64,000 nucleotides of DNA, taken from positions 28,355,955-28,419,954 of the forward strand of contig NC_046637.1 of assembly GCF_900324485.2 (NCBI RefSeq), in the 5' to 3' direction. Shown piece after piece: positions 23,666 through 44,989 of this stretch (positions within the stretch are counted from its first letter, which is position 1; every line of letters starts with the position of its first letter). Position numbers and translations under genes: made by a program. Below the pieces are notes generated by a model. It was not told the DNA's origin, searched no databases, and saw only the letters and a list, made by a program, of their open reading frames with translations. Origin of the DNA: Mastacembelus armatus. Its lineage: Eukaryota; Chordata; Actinopteri; Synbranchiformes; Mastacembelidae.

Positions 23666-23946
23666 AGACAATCACGTGACGTCACGCGTTCGTCGTCACA
23701 TGTTTTGGCGTCACAGCCCCCGCCCCCGAGTGACATCACCGCGTAAAGCCGTAGTGAGCTCAGGGGGTTCCGCCATTTTAACTTCCTGCTTCAAAAGAAG
23801 ACGAGCACGGCGTTTACCGGGGAGGTTTTAGCGATTAGCTCGGCCCAGAGCGCTGACTTGGTCTGTTTTTTGACCACAGGCTCGAACAAATCAGCTCCTT
23901 TAGTTTGTGGCAGCGTCTGTCGCTTAGTTTCAGCCGGAGAGTCGCG
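23666..23946 (+). promoter_or_regulatory. ssu72 core promoter and 5' UTR
   Basis: GC-rich block directly upstream of the ssu72 ATG. It holds a CACGTG E-box at 23673-23678 overlapping a full palindromic CRE TGACGTCA at 23677-23684, a second tcgtcgtcacatg near 23690, and a reversed YY1-type motif cgccatttt near 23771. These are common housekeeping promoter elements. Occupancy is inferred. Confidence 0.6.
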
Positions 23947-26900
23947 ATGCCGAGCCACCCGCTGCGTGTGGCGGTTGTGTGCTCGAGTAACCAGAACCGC
24001 AGTATGGAAGCGCACAATATCCTCAGGTAAAGACGAGGACGGGACAAAGACCACGGGGAACCGAGAACCGCTCAGATTTTGAGTCGTTTTCAGAGCCGGT
24101 CACAAGCCGAGCGCCGCGCTGACAGATAGTCCGTCGGGCCTCGGCTTAACAACGGACTCGCTTCTGTCCCGTTTCAAACTGGCCTCGAGGTTGTTTAATT
24201 TAAATGTCCGCACAGATTTTACCTTCAAACTAATCTTTCCAAAATACCAGCCCAAGTTGTGAGGTAGTTTTTAACCCGGTCCACATGTTGACAACAGCGC
24301 CGCCTATGGGAAACATTCCGGAAGCGAGGAACTGCATCTGTGCGACACAGGGCTCATCTCTTCCTCATCCACAACATTTAGTCTGTTGTTGTTCCTTAGC
24401 TCTTCATAAACGTTTGTTGGCTGCACAGTCTGGACCGTGCACGCTTCGTCTCATTCCCCATAGCTTCAGGTCTCCTTGGACATTTGCTCAACTGGACTGA
24501 ACAAGAAGCCCAGGACTTAAAATTACTGGTAGCATGTGTATTTAGGGTAAAGGGGTCTACAGACTGAGCTTGTTGGTGACAGTCGCCCTAAAAAAAAACA
24601 AAAAAAAAACTCCCTTTCTGTAGGATTTTTCAGTATTAAAGACACGTCCTGACACAGCACAGGAAAGAAGTGGAAATGGCCCTTTAAAATATGCAGTAAT
24701 GTTATAATTAAACCTGTGACATAACACAACACTTCGTTTGGCTCTTAACATCTGAAGAGATGATTGAAATAGCTTTTATGGGATACACAGCAGACATGGG
24801 AAGGTGGTTGTTGCATTCTGCTTGTATGTTTTCTTGTCGATGCCAGAATTGTTATGTAATTTACTGTCTTGTCCTTTCCTCTCTGCAGCAAACGTGGATT
24901 CGATGTGCGTTCATTTGGGACAGGTTCTCACGTGAAGCTACCCGGCCCTGCCCCGGATAAGCCAAATGTTTATGACTTCAAAACGACATATGAACAGATG
25001 TACAACGACTTGGTCCGCAAGGACAAGGAACTGTATCCCCCTTCTCACTCACCTTTTCCCACACACGTGTGTGTGTGTGTATATATACACACACACACAC
25101 ACACACAGATGTGTGTGTGTGTATAATGGAAGCCAGATAAGTAAACATGGCCCATATATTTCTTTAGAAATTAAAGTTTGCAGGAGTTCATACAAGGCAT
25201 TGGAACAGCCTTTCAGGTCGGAGAGCAGCAATCGGTAAATCACCTGCAGGGATTTTAATGTTAGTCCTTTAATGTACAACCTGTAAAACACAGGGTTTGG
25301 AGAAGCACCTTGCAATGTGAGGGCAGCAGTATGTACAGTTTGGTTGTTGCTGAGACCATCAGATTGAAACCGACAGATGTTCTAATGCCCTTGCTCTTAC
25401 TGATCATAGGTGCAAGGAACTAGCTTCCTTTATTTCTTGCTAATGACGTTTTCCTTTGTTTTCAATATATGACGTGAGTTTTCCTTTTGTCACAGTCGGT
25501 CTGTTCGCAGTCTGAGCTTTTGTAGTTGTTGACTGCAGTTAACTTAAGTGCTGTTGCATCAGTTATAAACACTGTGAAACTTAGCAAAGGGAAAAGTATA
25601 AAGAAAACTCTTTTAGCAAAAAGCAATTGTGGAAAAATGTAGACAACATTGGCTGGGGGTGGGGGGGGGTATTATGTGCCCAAGGGCATCTAACAAAACG
25701 AATTGAGAAAGTGGGTCTCAATGGACAGTTTCCACAGATGGGTATGCATTAACCTTGGTATAAACTATTTAGTACTATTTTGAGACCTAGCTTTCATAGG
25801 GGTCTTTTAAATTTTTTTTAAGATATTGACTATAGTGTCCCAAGGTAAGTTAAAGATTGTAAATAACCTGTGTTACACCTGACTCGCAAAAGTGAATATG
25901 CAAATGCCACCAAACCCAGGACAATCCTTTTGCCAGAGGGGTAAAAGCTGCAATGGTGTGTGGTCTCTGCTGCATTTATTTGTACATACAGAATTTTTTT
26001 TATCAATATAATTGTAGTTTCTACTATGGCCAATAAGTATTGGCTGGTGGTACTTTTTTGGTCTTCATTAAAACAGTTGAAATAAATCATGCTTCCATTA
26101 TCAGCAACCAGTCTAAGAATCTAAGTGTGTCTTAGGACGCTATTTTAAATTATTCATTTGTAAGAGTGTGTCTGGTGGAAAATATGGGGTTAGGTAGGAC
26201 AAGTAAGATGAAAGTACTTGACCAAATTCTTCACTGTTGTGCTATTGCCAAGACTAATGTTAATGTATTGTGGATGCAAATCTTGCCACCCCACAGTAGG
26301 TTGAGGTCAAATCATGCATGTCAGAACTAGTTACAGTTACAGTTGCTGGGTAATGGCAGAGCAGTGTGCAGAGTGTTGGACTGGTTTATGCATTTTATTT
26401 TCGTAGGGTTTTTTTAACCATTAATGAATAGTAGTCTTTTCGATCACCACTAGAGGGTACTGCAGCATGTCTGATGTAAATATTGGCTGCTGACAATACT
26501 CAAGTGTGTATTGTCCTGCTTCTGTCACTTGACTGAAACATAACCCCACAGATGCAAAAACATTACACACTTTCACTCAGATGTATAACTCTTTTTATAC
26601 AATATATAATTTTTCCATACTGTTTTAGTGGATGTTTATTGAAGTGTTACTGTTTGATAGTGTCATGTCTGTTGTATTGCCTTGAAATGGTTCTCTCGCT
26701 CCTGCTTTGTTCCTTGACCTCCCCACTCTTCAGATACACACAGAACGGCATCCTGCACATGCTGGACCGCAACAAGCGCATCAAATCAAAGCCGGAGCGC
26801 TTTCAAAACTGCAAAGAGAAGTTTGACCTTGTCATCACCTGTGAGGAGAGAGTGTATGACCAAGTGCTGGAGGGTGAGGCTTCTCATAGTAATGTCTAAT

Positions 26901-27656
26901 CGTTGAAGGGATGTAGTTGTTAACTTGTGTATCGGCATTTTTCAGCTGTGGGCCTGTACGATGACATTTTCACCCCATTAGCCACAGCACATTGGAGCTG
27001 TGGCACTTTTGGATTCAGAAACCTTCATTTTTTACTGTAACAATTCTAATTGGACAGCACTGTTTCATGTATTTTCCCAGATCTGAACTCAAGAGAGCAG
27101 GAAACTCTTCAGCCTGTGCACGTCATCAATGTAGACATCCAGGATAACCATGAGGAAGCCACGCTGGGTGCCTTCCTTATCTGTGAGCTGTGTCAATGTG
27201 TGAGTGTTTGCTGACAGGGTTCTCTAAGCCTGTTGTACAGAAAACATGAGGGCAAGTAAGCCACCACAGAATGTGCTTTGCAGTTATTTAACAGCAGGCG
27301 TTCTGTGAAATAATCTCTTAGTGGTTTTGTAATGAAGCATTACACCGTAACCTTTGATTTTAATTGTGTTCTTTAAGCATATGTAATTTGTCAAGCAGAT
27401 TTAGTGGTCACTTCATAAATATGCTGTGAGCAATATGAAAGGCTGCTGTAGATTCATAAATGATATATAGAGATTGATTTGAGTTCATTGGTGCAAATAA
27501 CCTTTGTGTGCACACACGGGCTGTGTTTAATGTGCTTCCTCCTCCGCCCTGCAGATCCAGCACACTGACGACATGGAGAATGAAATCGATGAGCTCCTAC
27601 AAGAATTTGAAGAGAAGAGCAACAGACCTTTCCTTCATACAGTCTGTTTCTACTGA
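23947..27656 (+). CDS. ssu72: RNA polymerase II C-terminal domain phosphatase SSU72
   Basis: Nuclear phosphatase that removes phosphate from Ser5/Ser7 of the polymerase II CTD and works with the cleavage and polyadenylation machinery. Exons: 23947-24026, 24889-25032, 26734-26873, 27081-27199, 27555-27656. All have GT-AG sites and join in frame to give exactly 194 aa, the usual vertebrate length. The low-molecular-weight-phosphatase-type signature CSSNQNRS (CX5R) has its catalytic Cys at residue 12 and Arg at 18; the catalytic Asp is D143 in INVDIQDNHEEA. The start MPSHPLRVAVVC is the family start, just after the CpG promoter. The ending FLHTVCFY matches the family. AATAAA lies at 27675, 19 bp after the stop. 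Neighbours fndc10 and tmem240 match the human order. Intron 2 carries a self-complementary GT/AC tract. Confidence 0.97.
25062..25125. repeat. Self-complementary GT-TA-AC microsatellite in ssu72 intron 2
   Basis: A (GT)n tract, then atatatac, then a (AC)n tract, then agat and a second (GT)n. The first two arms are inverted complements and can fold into a long hairpin in DNA or pre-mRNA. Confidence 0.85.
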
Positions 27657-27674
27657 CGCACAATAGAAACTTGC

Positions 27675-27680
27675 AATAAA
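27675..27680 (+). terminator. Poly(A) signal of ssu72
   Basis: AATAAA 19 bp after the TGA, giving a very short 3' UTR if used. Longer 3' ends cannot be excluded. Confidence 0.55.
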
Positions 27681-27787
27681 CACAGGCCCAGAAGCAATCA
27701 AAGAACATTATATGGACACAGACACTTTATACCCCTCAGTCATCAGTAACAGTACATGTACATTATGTGCCTACACCTACACAGCCT

Positions 27788-27834
<47 letters not shown>

Positions 27835-28969
27835 TTTTGGGCCAGGACCTAATAGGTGGCTGCTGTTTGGTGATGATGGGTTTTTCCTCTATGCCGAGGA
27901 CGGACTCGCTGCTCTCACTCTGCCTTTATACCTTCAGATCAAGGTCAGGCCAAGGCCCTTTCTCCATCCCAGTCCAGTGAAATCACTCAACCATGTCTCC
28001 TCAGGGAGAGCCATAACATCCACACCCCCTTAGTCACACAACTGCTTTACAAGTCCCTCACATTGTTGTTCAGTACAGCATACTGATGCTGACTTTTTTT
28101 TCCTCTAGATGATATAAACTTGTAATTATTTCATGCATATATGTCAGATTTTTATGGCATGACCTAGGGACATGTATACTGGAGTCAGATAGGGAGGAGA
28201 ATCAATTGAATGTGTGTTTTTGTGTGACCATGTATTGTAGATTAGTTAGGATTAATTTAAATTGGGTGGGCATATAATGAATAACCAAACCCAGGCCTCT
28301 CTGAGGTTTTTCTCCAATGTGTTTTCAATATATAGTGTTGATTTTCATTTAAATTGGAATATGCTATCTTTCAGGGCATAGTATTTTTTTCTTTTGTAAA
28401 TGTTAAAGAATTGAAGCACTGTAATTATTTGCAAACTGCGATCTCAGCTCAAGAGTGCCTGATTTTTCTGTATGTATATACGAATCCAAAAGGAAAAAAA
28501 AGACATCCCAAACATGTCATGACTCTTCATTTTCTTTATGTGGTTCAGGTGATTTTGCGTAAGAGTATTACTATGGTTATACTAGGACAGGTAGGTATTT
28601 TTAATTGGTCTTTTCTTTTAATGCAGCAGTCAAAACCATGTGCTCATATTTAATTTAGTTAGATGATATACCTTTTTTGACAGGTAAGGGTAATAATTAT
28701 TTTAGAACAAAGCAGGTGACTGTCACGTTAAGGAAAAGATTTTTAAACCATGTTTCAGTTTCAGCTTCAGACAGTAATTCTCCAGCTTGTGGTTCACTGA
28801 CAAACCTTTGGTGACTGAGGTAAATAAAGCTTATTTGAATAAATCAAGGTTTTGTTTGTCTTAATTACACTGTCCGTATTTATCTCTTTATCTGTGTCTA
28901 TGTCTAGCATCTATTTATTTATGTATCTATCGATGTATGCATGTATGTATAAATCTATCTGTTTAACAT
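27681..28969. other. Intergenic with (CA)n at 27789-27832
   Basis: Apart from a 44-bp CA array, no gene, RNA gene or clear mobile element is recognised. Open frames here are short and unsupported. Confidence 0.5.
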
Positions 28970-29325
28970 CCGTCTGTCTATCTATCTATGTCTGTCTGTC
29001 TGTCTATCTATCTGTCCATCTATGTCTGTATCTATCCGTCTATCTCTCTATCTGTCTATCTGTCTGTCTGTCTATCTATCTGTCTGTATCTATCCGTCTA
29101 TCTCTCTATCTGTCTATCTGTCTGTCTGTCTATCTATCTGTCTGTATCTATCCGTCTATCTCTCTATCTATCTGTCTGTCTGTCTGTCTATCTATCTGTC
29201 TATCTATCCGTCTATCTATCTATCTATCTGTCTGTCTATCTGTTTGTCTGTCTGTCTATCTATCTGTCTGTGTCTATCTATGTCTATCTCTCTATCTCTC
29301 TATCTATCTGTCTGTCTGTCTGTCT
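28970..29325. repeat. Compound (TCTG)n/(TCTA)n microsatellite
   Basis: About 350 bp of mixed TCTG and TCTA tetranucleotides with tccg variants. It is organised in a larger repeat near 60-70 bp (tccgtctatctctctatctg recurs). It reads as Leu/Ser/Val/Tyr/Cys-rich peptide in several frames, which is an artefact. Confidence 0.95.
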
Positions 29326-29429
29326 TTTACAACCCTGTAGTTAGAGAAGTAAATTGTGTTTGATGTGATGATGTTTAAAATAAACTTGTACATTAATATT
29401 TAATATTGACCAACCAGATCTCGCGATAA

Positions 29430-31284
<1,855 letters not shown>

Positions 31285-31968
31285 CATTTGAAAGATAAAA
31301 ATGTGACTTGAATTCACTTACTGTGTGCTGTGATCTCAAGTTTTTTAAAAGGCTTATTAAACTGTATATATTAGAGTGTTGGCAGCAAATAAAGGGAGGA
31401 GTGAGGGAAGACATGCAACTAATGTCTCCAGCCATATACAAACAAGGCTGTAATCGCCAGGCACAGTAGCCATTGTTTATCTCCAATACAAGGGGCTCCT
31501 GTCTGAGGACCTGAGGCTGCACAAACATTTACTGTACAAGAGATTTAGAACGATGGACTTTAAATTAGACTTTAAATTAAATGAAGCAGTAAAAACTAAA
31601 GATTTCCAAAAAATGGGATCTTGTTCCTGTATTAACATACTGGACATACAGTTTCATCAGGGGACTTGGATATCCAGGTCATATCAAACATGTTTCTAAT
31701 TATTAATGTTGCATCTTGTACTCCATTGGCTTTGCATTTAACTGTTTTGTTTTTTTAATCGAGCTGTACAGAATAATTGCCAGTATCGTTAAAAAAACCC
31801 TTCACTTTCCTAATCAAGAGGACCAGATTGTCGTTATGAATGTGAACCTGTACCCTATAGTGCATGAAGACCTCCTATAATGACTGACAGGGAATTTTAT
31901 CATGTGACTTATTCCAAACCACAAGCTTGATGCCCTTGACTTTGCTTTGTAGAAGATGGTTTTTCAAC
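31285..31968. other. tmem240 3' flank, nothing recognised
   Basis: Probable 3' UTR followed by intergenic sequence. No further exon or RNA gene is seen. Confidence 0.45.
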
Positions 31969-32064
31969 CTCTCCTGCCTTTCACCCAAAGAGAGCTGGGA
32001 TAGGCTCCAACAGATCCCCGTGACCCTGGTTAGGACTAAGGGGGTCTAGATGATGGATGGATGA
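31969..32064 (+). mobile_element. 5'-truncated SINE tail with target-site duplication
   Basis: About 95 bp of the family tail (cctttcacccaaagagagct, gggataggctccaacagatc, ggttaggactaagggggtct, ATGG repeats). It is flanked by tttttcaac at 31960-31968 and 32065-32073. It is shorter than the copies at 3919 and 14152, again cut at the 5' side. Confidence 0.85.
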
Positions 32065-32073
32065 TTTTTCAAC

Positions 32074-32713
32074 TCTTCAGCCATTACTGTGAAATACTGA
32101 TATTGCAGGAGGATCCTTATAGTCCAGGATCACTGCATCATCCAGTTTAAACCACTCCTCTATGCTGTCAGCTCTACCATTATGTATTGTGCTGCTCTAC
32201 CCTGTGTGCTTTTTAAAACTATATATAATGCTCGTCAATGTCACTGCAAGGTCTGACCTCTCTAAATACAATTTCTAAGGGCGTATCTGGGTTAGAGCAT
32301 TCAGTGTCATGCAGCTGCCTGTGGATTAGAACTTGTAGTTTTCTGATAGAAAAAGAAAAAACTACTGCAGGTTGTATGTTGTGTATTATCATGTAACAGA
32401 AACATCAGGACTTTCATTGTTTATAAAAGCATTGGTCTATTTAATCATTTCAACACAGACACTCCACTGTGCACAACATTTATGTACTGTTAGTCTGGTT
32501 TCCATGTAAAGTACACTTTTACACTGTATACATTATATATTAGAATAAAACAGTCTTGACAGAACAGTGTTATTTGTGATTAATCAATTATCTCCCCCAA
32601 CTGTGTGAACTTGTCTTCAGTCACAAAGGCAGTCCAACAGGCTTTTAGACTAGTTAAAGGGGCAGAACACTAATCTTTCTAACCCAGGTAGCACCAATGA
32701 GTAAATCTGAAAC
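32074..32713. other. Intergenic and probable atad3 3' UTR
   Basis: No gene is recognised. The atad3 3' UTR (minus strand) must begin at 32713 and run leftwards. Confidence 0.5.
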
Positions 32714-37558
<4,845 letters not shown>

Positions 37559-37760
37559 CTCAGACGGGACCAATAAAGCAGTTTTCGGTTCCGTGTGGAG
37601 GCAGATCCGCCGCTACACGTCTGTCACTCACTTCCTCCACACGCGTGTCACGCCGCAGTGTCCTGCGCAAGCGCATCAGAGAGTGTAGCGGTCTCTAAAT
37701 AAGGGCGCCGATGATTGGCTGATGGTTAGTACTTCCTCCTCTCATTGGCTGCTCGTGAAC
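37559..37760 (-). promoter_or_regulatory. atad3 promoter with NRF1-like site and inverted CCAAT boxes
   Basis: CpG-rich 5' flank. TGCGCAAGCGCA at 37664-37675 differs at one position from the NRF1 palindrome, fitting a gene for a mitochondrial protein. Two ATTGGCTG motifs (near 37713 and 37745) are CCAAT boxes on the minus strand in the right place for NF-Y. Motif matches only. Confidence 0.6.
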
Positions 37761-39061
37761 TGCTGCCACCAGAGGTCATTCATGTAGCCCCGCCCCTAAT
37801 TGATACGGTGGCCGCAGAGGTTCAAAACAAGTTGATTACATCAGACAACGAATTCTGACTGGTTTAATCAAATATCGATCATTGACACGGGGTTTGATCA
37901 GCGCAGGATCAATAGGAACAATCAGTAACAATCAACTGGAGGAAGGTCTAAGTTGCAGCCTGGATCCATGTTCCCCAGATGCTTCTGGCTAATTTGTCCT
38001 CAGATATTTTGGTTCTGTGAATATTTCTGTTGTATGTTCTATAGGAACCCAGTACAGGTGAGCAGTCACGTAAAACACGTCTTTTTCAATCAAGGCACAA
38101 AGACAACAGAATTTACTTATATTTTTAATGACCTCAAACATTACAAAGACAATCTTACCACAACAGGTGGTAAAATACATATTTACACAGAAAAAATCAT
38201 CACATGATAAAGCTTCAACTTGTTCTTCATCCCAGCCTCCAAAAAAACTCAACCCAGTCACTTTAAATCCAAACGTAAAAGCTGCGTGTGGTTATGGGGG
38301 CGTCATAAACCTGATGGTCACAGCCTGTATCATGACAGTAGCTGAGGAATATTTTTAGTGGACACCTCCAGGACACACAGCAGAGTCTGAAGCCACTGAC
38401 TGACTCAGAGGCAGGTATGTCTACGGATGAACAACTGCTATACTGTTTAATGTAAACTGTGATTTTGGATTATGAAGATGACTAAACTCTATTGCTGGAT
38501 TATTACAGCATTGTCAAACAGGCAAACTTAAAATTCCAAGAACAGGAAAAGTCCATTTGTCACAACATTTTCTTAGATGCATCATCTTTGAACAATTGCC
38601 CCTTGGTACAAGGAAGCACAGACTGTAAGGAAACCAAGGCTCTGGGATTCTGTCCTGCAGCAGTGTCCTTAAATGAGATGTCAGATCTGTTTCTACTTTC
38701 TGCACCTTTCTAAGTTCTCTGGGTTGTGTCTCTGTTGGCAGCAAGAGACAAGTGACAAGGAAAATGTCTTTTTACACCACAGACCAGGCTGTGGGACCAT
38801 TACACACACGTCAAATCATTTATACACAGTGTAGACAACAGACAAAGGACATGCAGTGCAGCACAACATTGCCGACTCCTGGTGAATTATAAGAACATGC
38901 CTGAATTAACCATGTCCACTTATTGACAGAATATTAAGAGCAGTGGGAAAATGAGGTGAGTGTATGTGACTGGTTGACTGTTTCATAATATTTCCACATT
39001 CCAAGACCACTGTTCTTCAAACCACATAGCAGCTGGAAATCCGAGAGCAGAGATATGTCTT
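37761..39061. other. Spacer between atad3 and the mrpl20 3' end
   Basis: No gene is recognised. The right part should contain the mrpl20 3' UTR (minus strand). Confidence 0.5.
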
Positions 39062-41127
39062 TCACTGCAGCAAAACAACACGGGATAAGACACCAGGAGG
39101 CTCTTTGCCGTCGCCCAGCGCAGCACGGAAGCCCTCCTGCTGCCGAGCTCGTGCCAACTTTGTTAGGGAGAAGAACGACCGAGGTTCTGTGATGGCCAGA
39201 TCACTGATAACGTGCCTGTTCAGCTGGACGCTGCACTGTACGGGAAAAGAGAGGACAGGTGTTACATACAGGTGGTGTAAACCTGCAGCATGAAGCTGAT
39301 ACCACATCACTTAGCACCTCTAACCTTGGTGAGGTTGTGAATTAGGGCAGGGTACTTCATGCCATGCTCTCGTGATGCTGCTGCAATGCGTGTAATCCAG
39401 AGCTGAAAGAGCAGCACAACAAACGTATTAATAATATTTATCACCTTGGTCAGGTACCAATTTATAATGAATCATATGTACAAAGTCATTTGATGCAATG
39501 AGACAAGCTTCTGTTCTGCAACTGGGACTGGAAGGACCGTTGCAGGATTTGGCAACACCAACTAAGGCAGTGGTTCTCCCACTTTTTGACTTGTAACCTC
39601 CTGAAATGAATGTCTGCTTTTGATCACTAGTCACTGCTCTGTGCATCGTTTATTTTGAAGGGATTTTAGGGTGAACACCAGTGAAAATACCCAGTATTTG
39701 TAGAAAACAAAAAGGTAAAAACTAGAGAAAGCTCAGTTATGCAGAACACACATGGTTTCATGAATCATTAATCATTTTGTGACCCCTCAGTTTTCTTGGA
39801 GCACTCTGGATGGACCTAAACCCTGTGTTGGAAACCACTAAACTAGACTACAGGGCTGTCCAGTGATCTACAGTCAAGCAGGAAACTGAAAGTGTCTGTG
39901 CAAACTGAAACTAGTGTTTGAGCTGAAATAAGTTGATTAGCCAAGTGACAGAAACAATTTTGAGAATCAGTTTCATTCAAGCAAAATCGACAAACACTTT
40001 CTAGTTCCAGCTTCTTAACTGTGAGTATTTTATGCTTTTATTTGTCATCTCTAACCATAAACTTTATGTCTTTATAAGGTTTGTGGATATGTCACCCTGG
40101 GCAAAGCAAAAGCATTAAACTATCCTGGTGAAATGAAGTGAACTGAATTGCTTCAGCTAGAGAAGAGCAGGGTTAGTGAGGACCTTGAGTTTTGTTGTGG
40201 TCTGAAGAGACAAAAAAATTAGCAAATTTCCAAAGACCCAGAGACCATGATCAGGTTGTGCATGCAGGCTGGATTACACAGCAGCTACAACCCACTTCTC
40301 TGGTCTTCCAGACAAAATATACATTGACCAGTCCCTGTCTGGCCTGCAGCAGTCATGTCGCTGTGAGGGTTCAGTATTTGTGTCTCACTGTTCTCATGTT
40401 GCGTTTCTTGAGGATCCGGCCTTTGGTGGCGTAGACGAAAGCCCTGCGGACTGCCCGGACAGCCAGGCTGTAGCACCGGTTCTTCCTGCCTCTGAAGTGC
40501 TGTTGGAAGAAGCATCGGCAGGTTGACTATGACAAATACTACTAGTTGTTATTGTGGTGCAAAAACCAAATCAGGGGCAGCGGTGTATCTGGACATGGGC
40601 TGGCAAAAGGTTTTGTGGTGGGGTACTAATACAATCCTGCCGCTAAAGTTAAAGGAAGATTATATTGATAAGAATTGATTATTGATAACAACCACCTCCC
40701 AGACATCCCTAATCTTAGACAAAAGGACCAAAATCAGTCATGGGGATGATCTGGGCTGGACAGACCCTGGGGTCAGGGGTGGCCAAGTCCAGTCCTCGAG
40801 GGCCACTGCCCTGCTTGTTTCCTAACTATGGCTGCCCACTACTAATTACCTGGACCAGGTGTGTTCAGCCAATCAGAAGTTAGAAGAGCAGAGCTAGTTG
40901 AAAAACAAGCAGGACCATGGTCCTTGAGGACTGGACCTGCCCCCTGTAGACCCGTCCTTGCTAAGGCAGCATATTAGACATTAGTACTTCAGAGCTGAGT
41001 GTTGTTTCAGGCCTCCTTCAGGGTGCAGACTCCACCTTACCCGGGCATGTTGGAGAAGTTCTTGCACCTTCCAGTATCTGTCGGGGCCCCGGTTTCTGAT
41101 CCAGCAGGACAACGTCAGGAAAACCAT
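39062..41127 (-). CDS. mrpl20: Mitochondrial large ribosomal subunit protein bL20m
   Basis: Component of the 39S mitoribosomal subunit, the bL20 homologue that binds rRNA early in assembly. Exons, high to low: 41041-41127, 40389-40499, 39325-39402, 39062-39235. Every junction is phase 0 with GT-AG, giving 149 aa, the same as human as I recall. Sequence features: start [20 protein letters not shown], the basic RNA-binding core [20 protein letters not shown] and [21 protein letters not shown], and the conserved end [17 protein letters not shown]. The start ATG lies 431 bp from the sdhb ATG on the other strand, so the two share a divergent promoter. A 173-bp MITE sits in intron 1. Confidence 0.97.
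40774..40946. mobile_element. hAT-like MITE in mrpl20 intron 1
   Basis: A 173-bp non-coding element with long imperfect terminal inverted repeats. The left end reads caggggtggccaagtccagt then cctcgagggcca...cctgcttgtttcc. The reverse complement of the right end reads cagggggcaggtccagtcct then caaggaccatggtcctgcttg. The CAGGGG start and the tccagtcctcgaggg block are common in fish non-autonomous hAT families. An 8-bp duplication is not clean: agaccc occurs on both sides (40762-40767 and 40948-40953) but slightly offset. The superfamily is therefore tentative. Confidence 0.75.
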
Positions 41128-41558
41128 GTCTGTTCTTCGCCCACCGTGTTCGGTTCTGTCAATATTTCTGTTTTGTCCACAGGAGAACTTCTACAGGAGC
41201 TGAGGAACCTGGTGTCACACGCCGCGACAGGAAGACGCGCACTGGGTACGTTCGTTTTAAAGCCCGGAACAAGTTTCTTCTGCACCGCCCGGGGAGAAGG
41301 GGGGGCAGATTCAATTAGCGCCGTAGATAAAACAAAGAAACCTTTTCATTACCGCGTATGTTTGGTCAGAAGAAGACGAACCGACAGACAGAAAAGAAAC
41401 ACACACACACACACACACACACACAAATACACAAATCACACCTTTCCCGTGTTTTCAAACGGGAAACGCGGGCTTTACTAAACACGCGCTCCCATCAGAG
41501 CTGTGACGCAGCGCAGTGCATGCTGGGATAGCTAGCGGCTGAGGTCGGAGAAACCAAA
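41128..41558. promoter_or_regulatory. Divergent promoter shared by mrpl20 and sdhb
   Basis: 431 bp between the two start codons, rich in CpG. Features: gcagcgcagtgcatgctggg near 41509-41527, which resembles the CCCAGCATGC part of ZNF143-type sites in reverse, and a YY1-type aaaatggcgg overlapping the sdhb ATG. A (CA)n at 41399-41425 divides the region. Head-to-head spacing well under 1 kb is typical of bidirectional housekeeping promoters. Confidence 0.65.
41399..41425. repeat. (CA)n microsatellite in divergent promoter
   Basis: Thirteen CA units inside the mrpl20/sdhb intergenic region. Confidence 0.95.

Positions 41559-44989
<3,431 letters not shown>

Noticed and set aside
26552-26733. Upstream extension of ssu72 exon 3 as coding sequence
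   Set aside because: The acceptor cttcag before 26734 restores the family sequence exactly; the open frame before it is intron.
28852-29363. Three overlapping open frames rich in Leu, Ser, Tyr, Val and Cys
   Set aside because: Translation of the TCTG/TCTA microsatellite; no start context, no splice support, no family.
37559-37573. Earlier in-frame ATG for atad3 (MVPSE)
   Set aside because: The family begins [10 protein letters not shown]; the five extra residues are not conserved and the downstream ATG is the known start.
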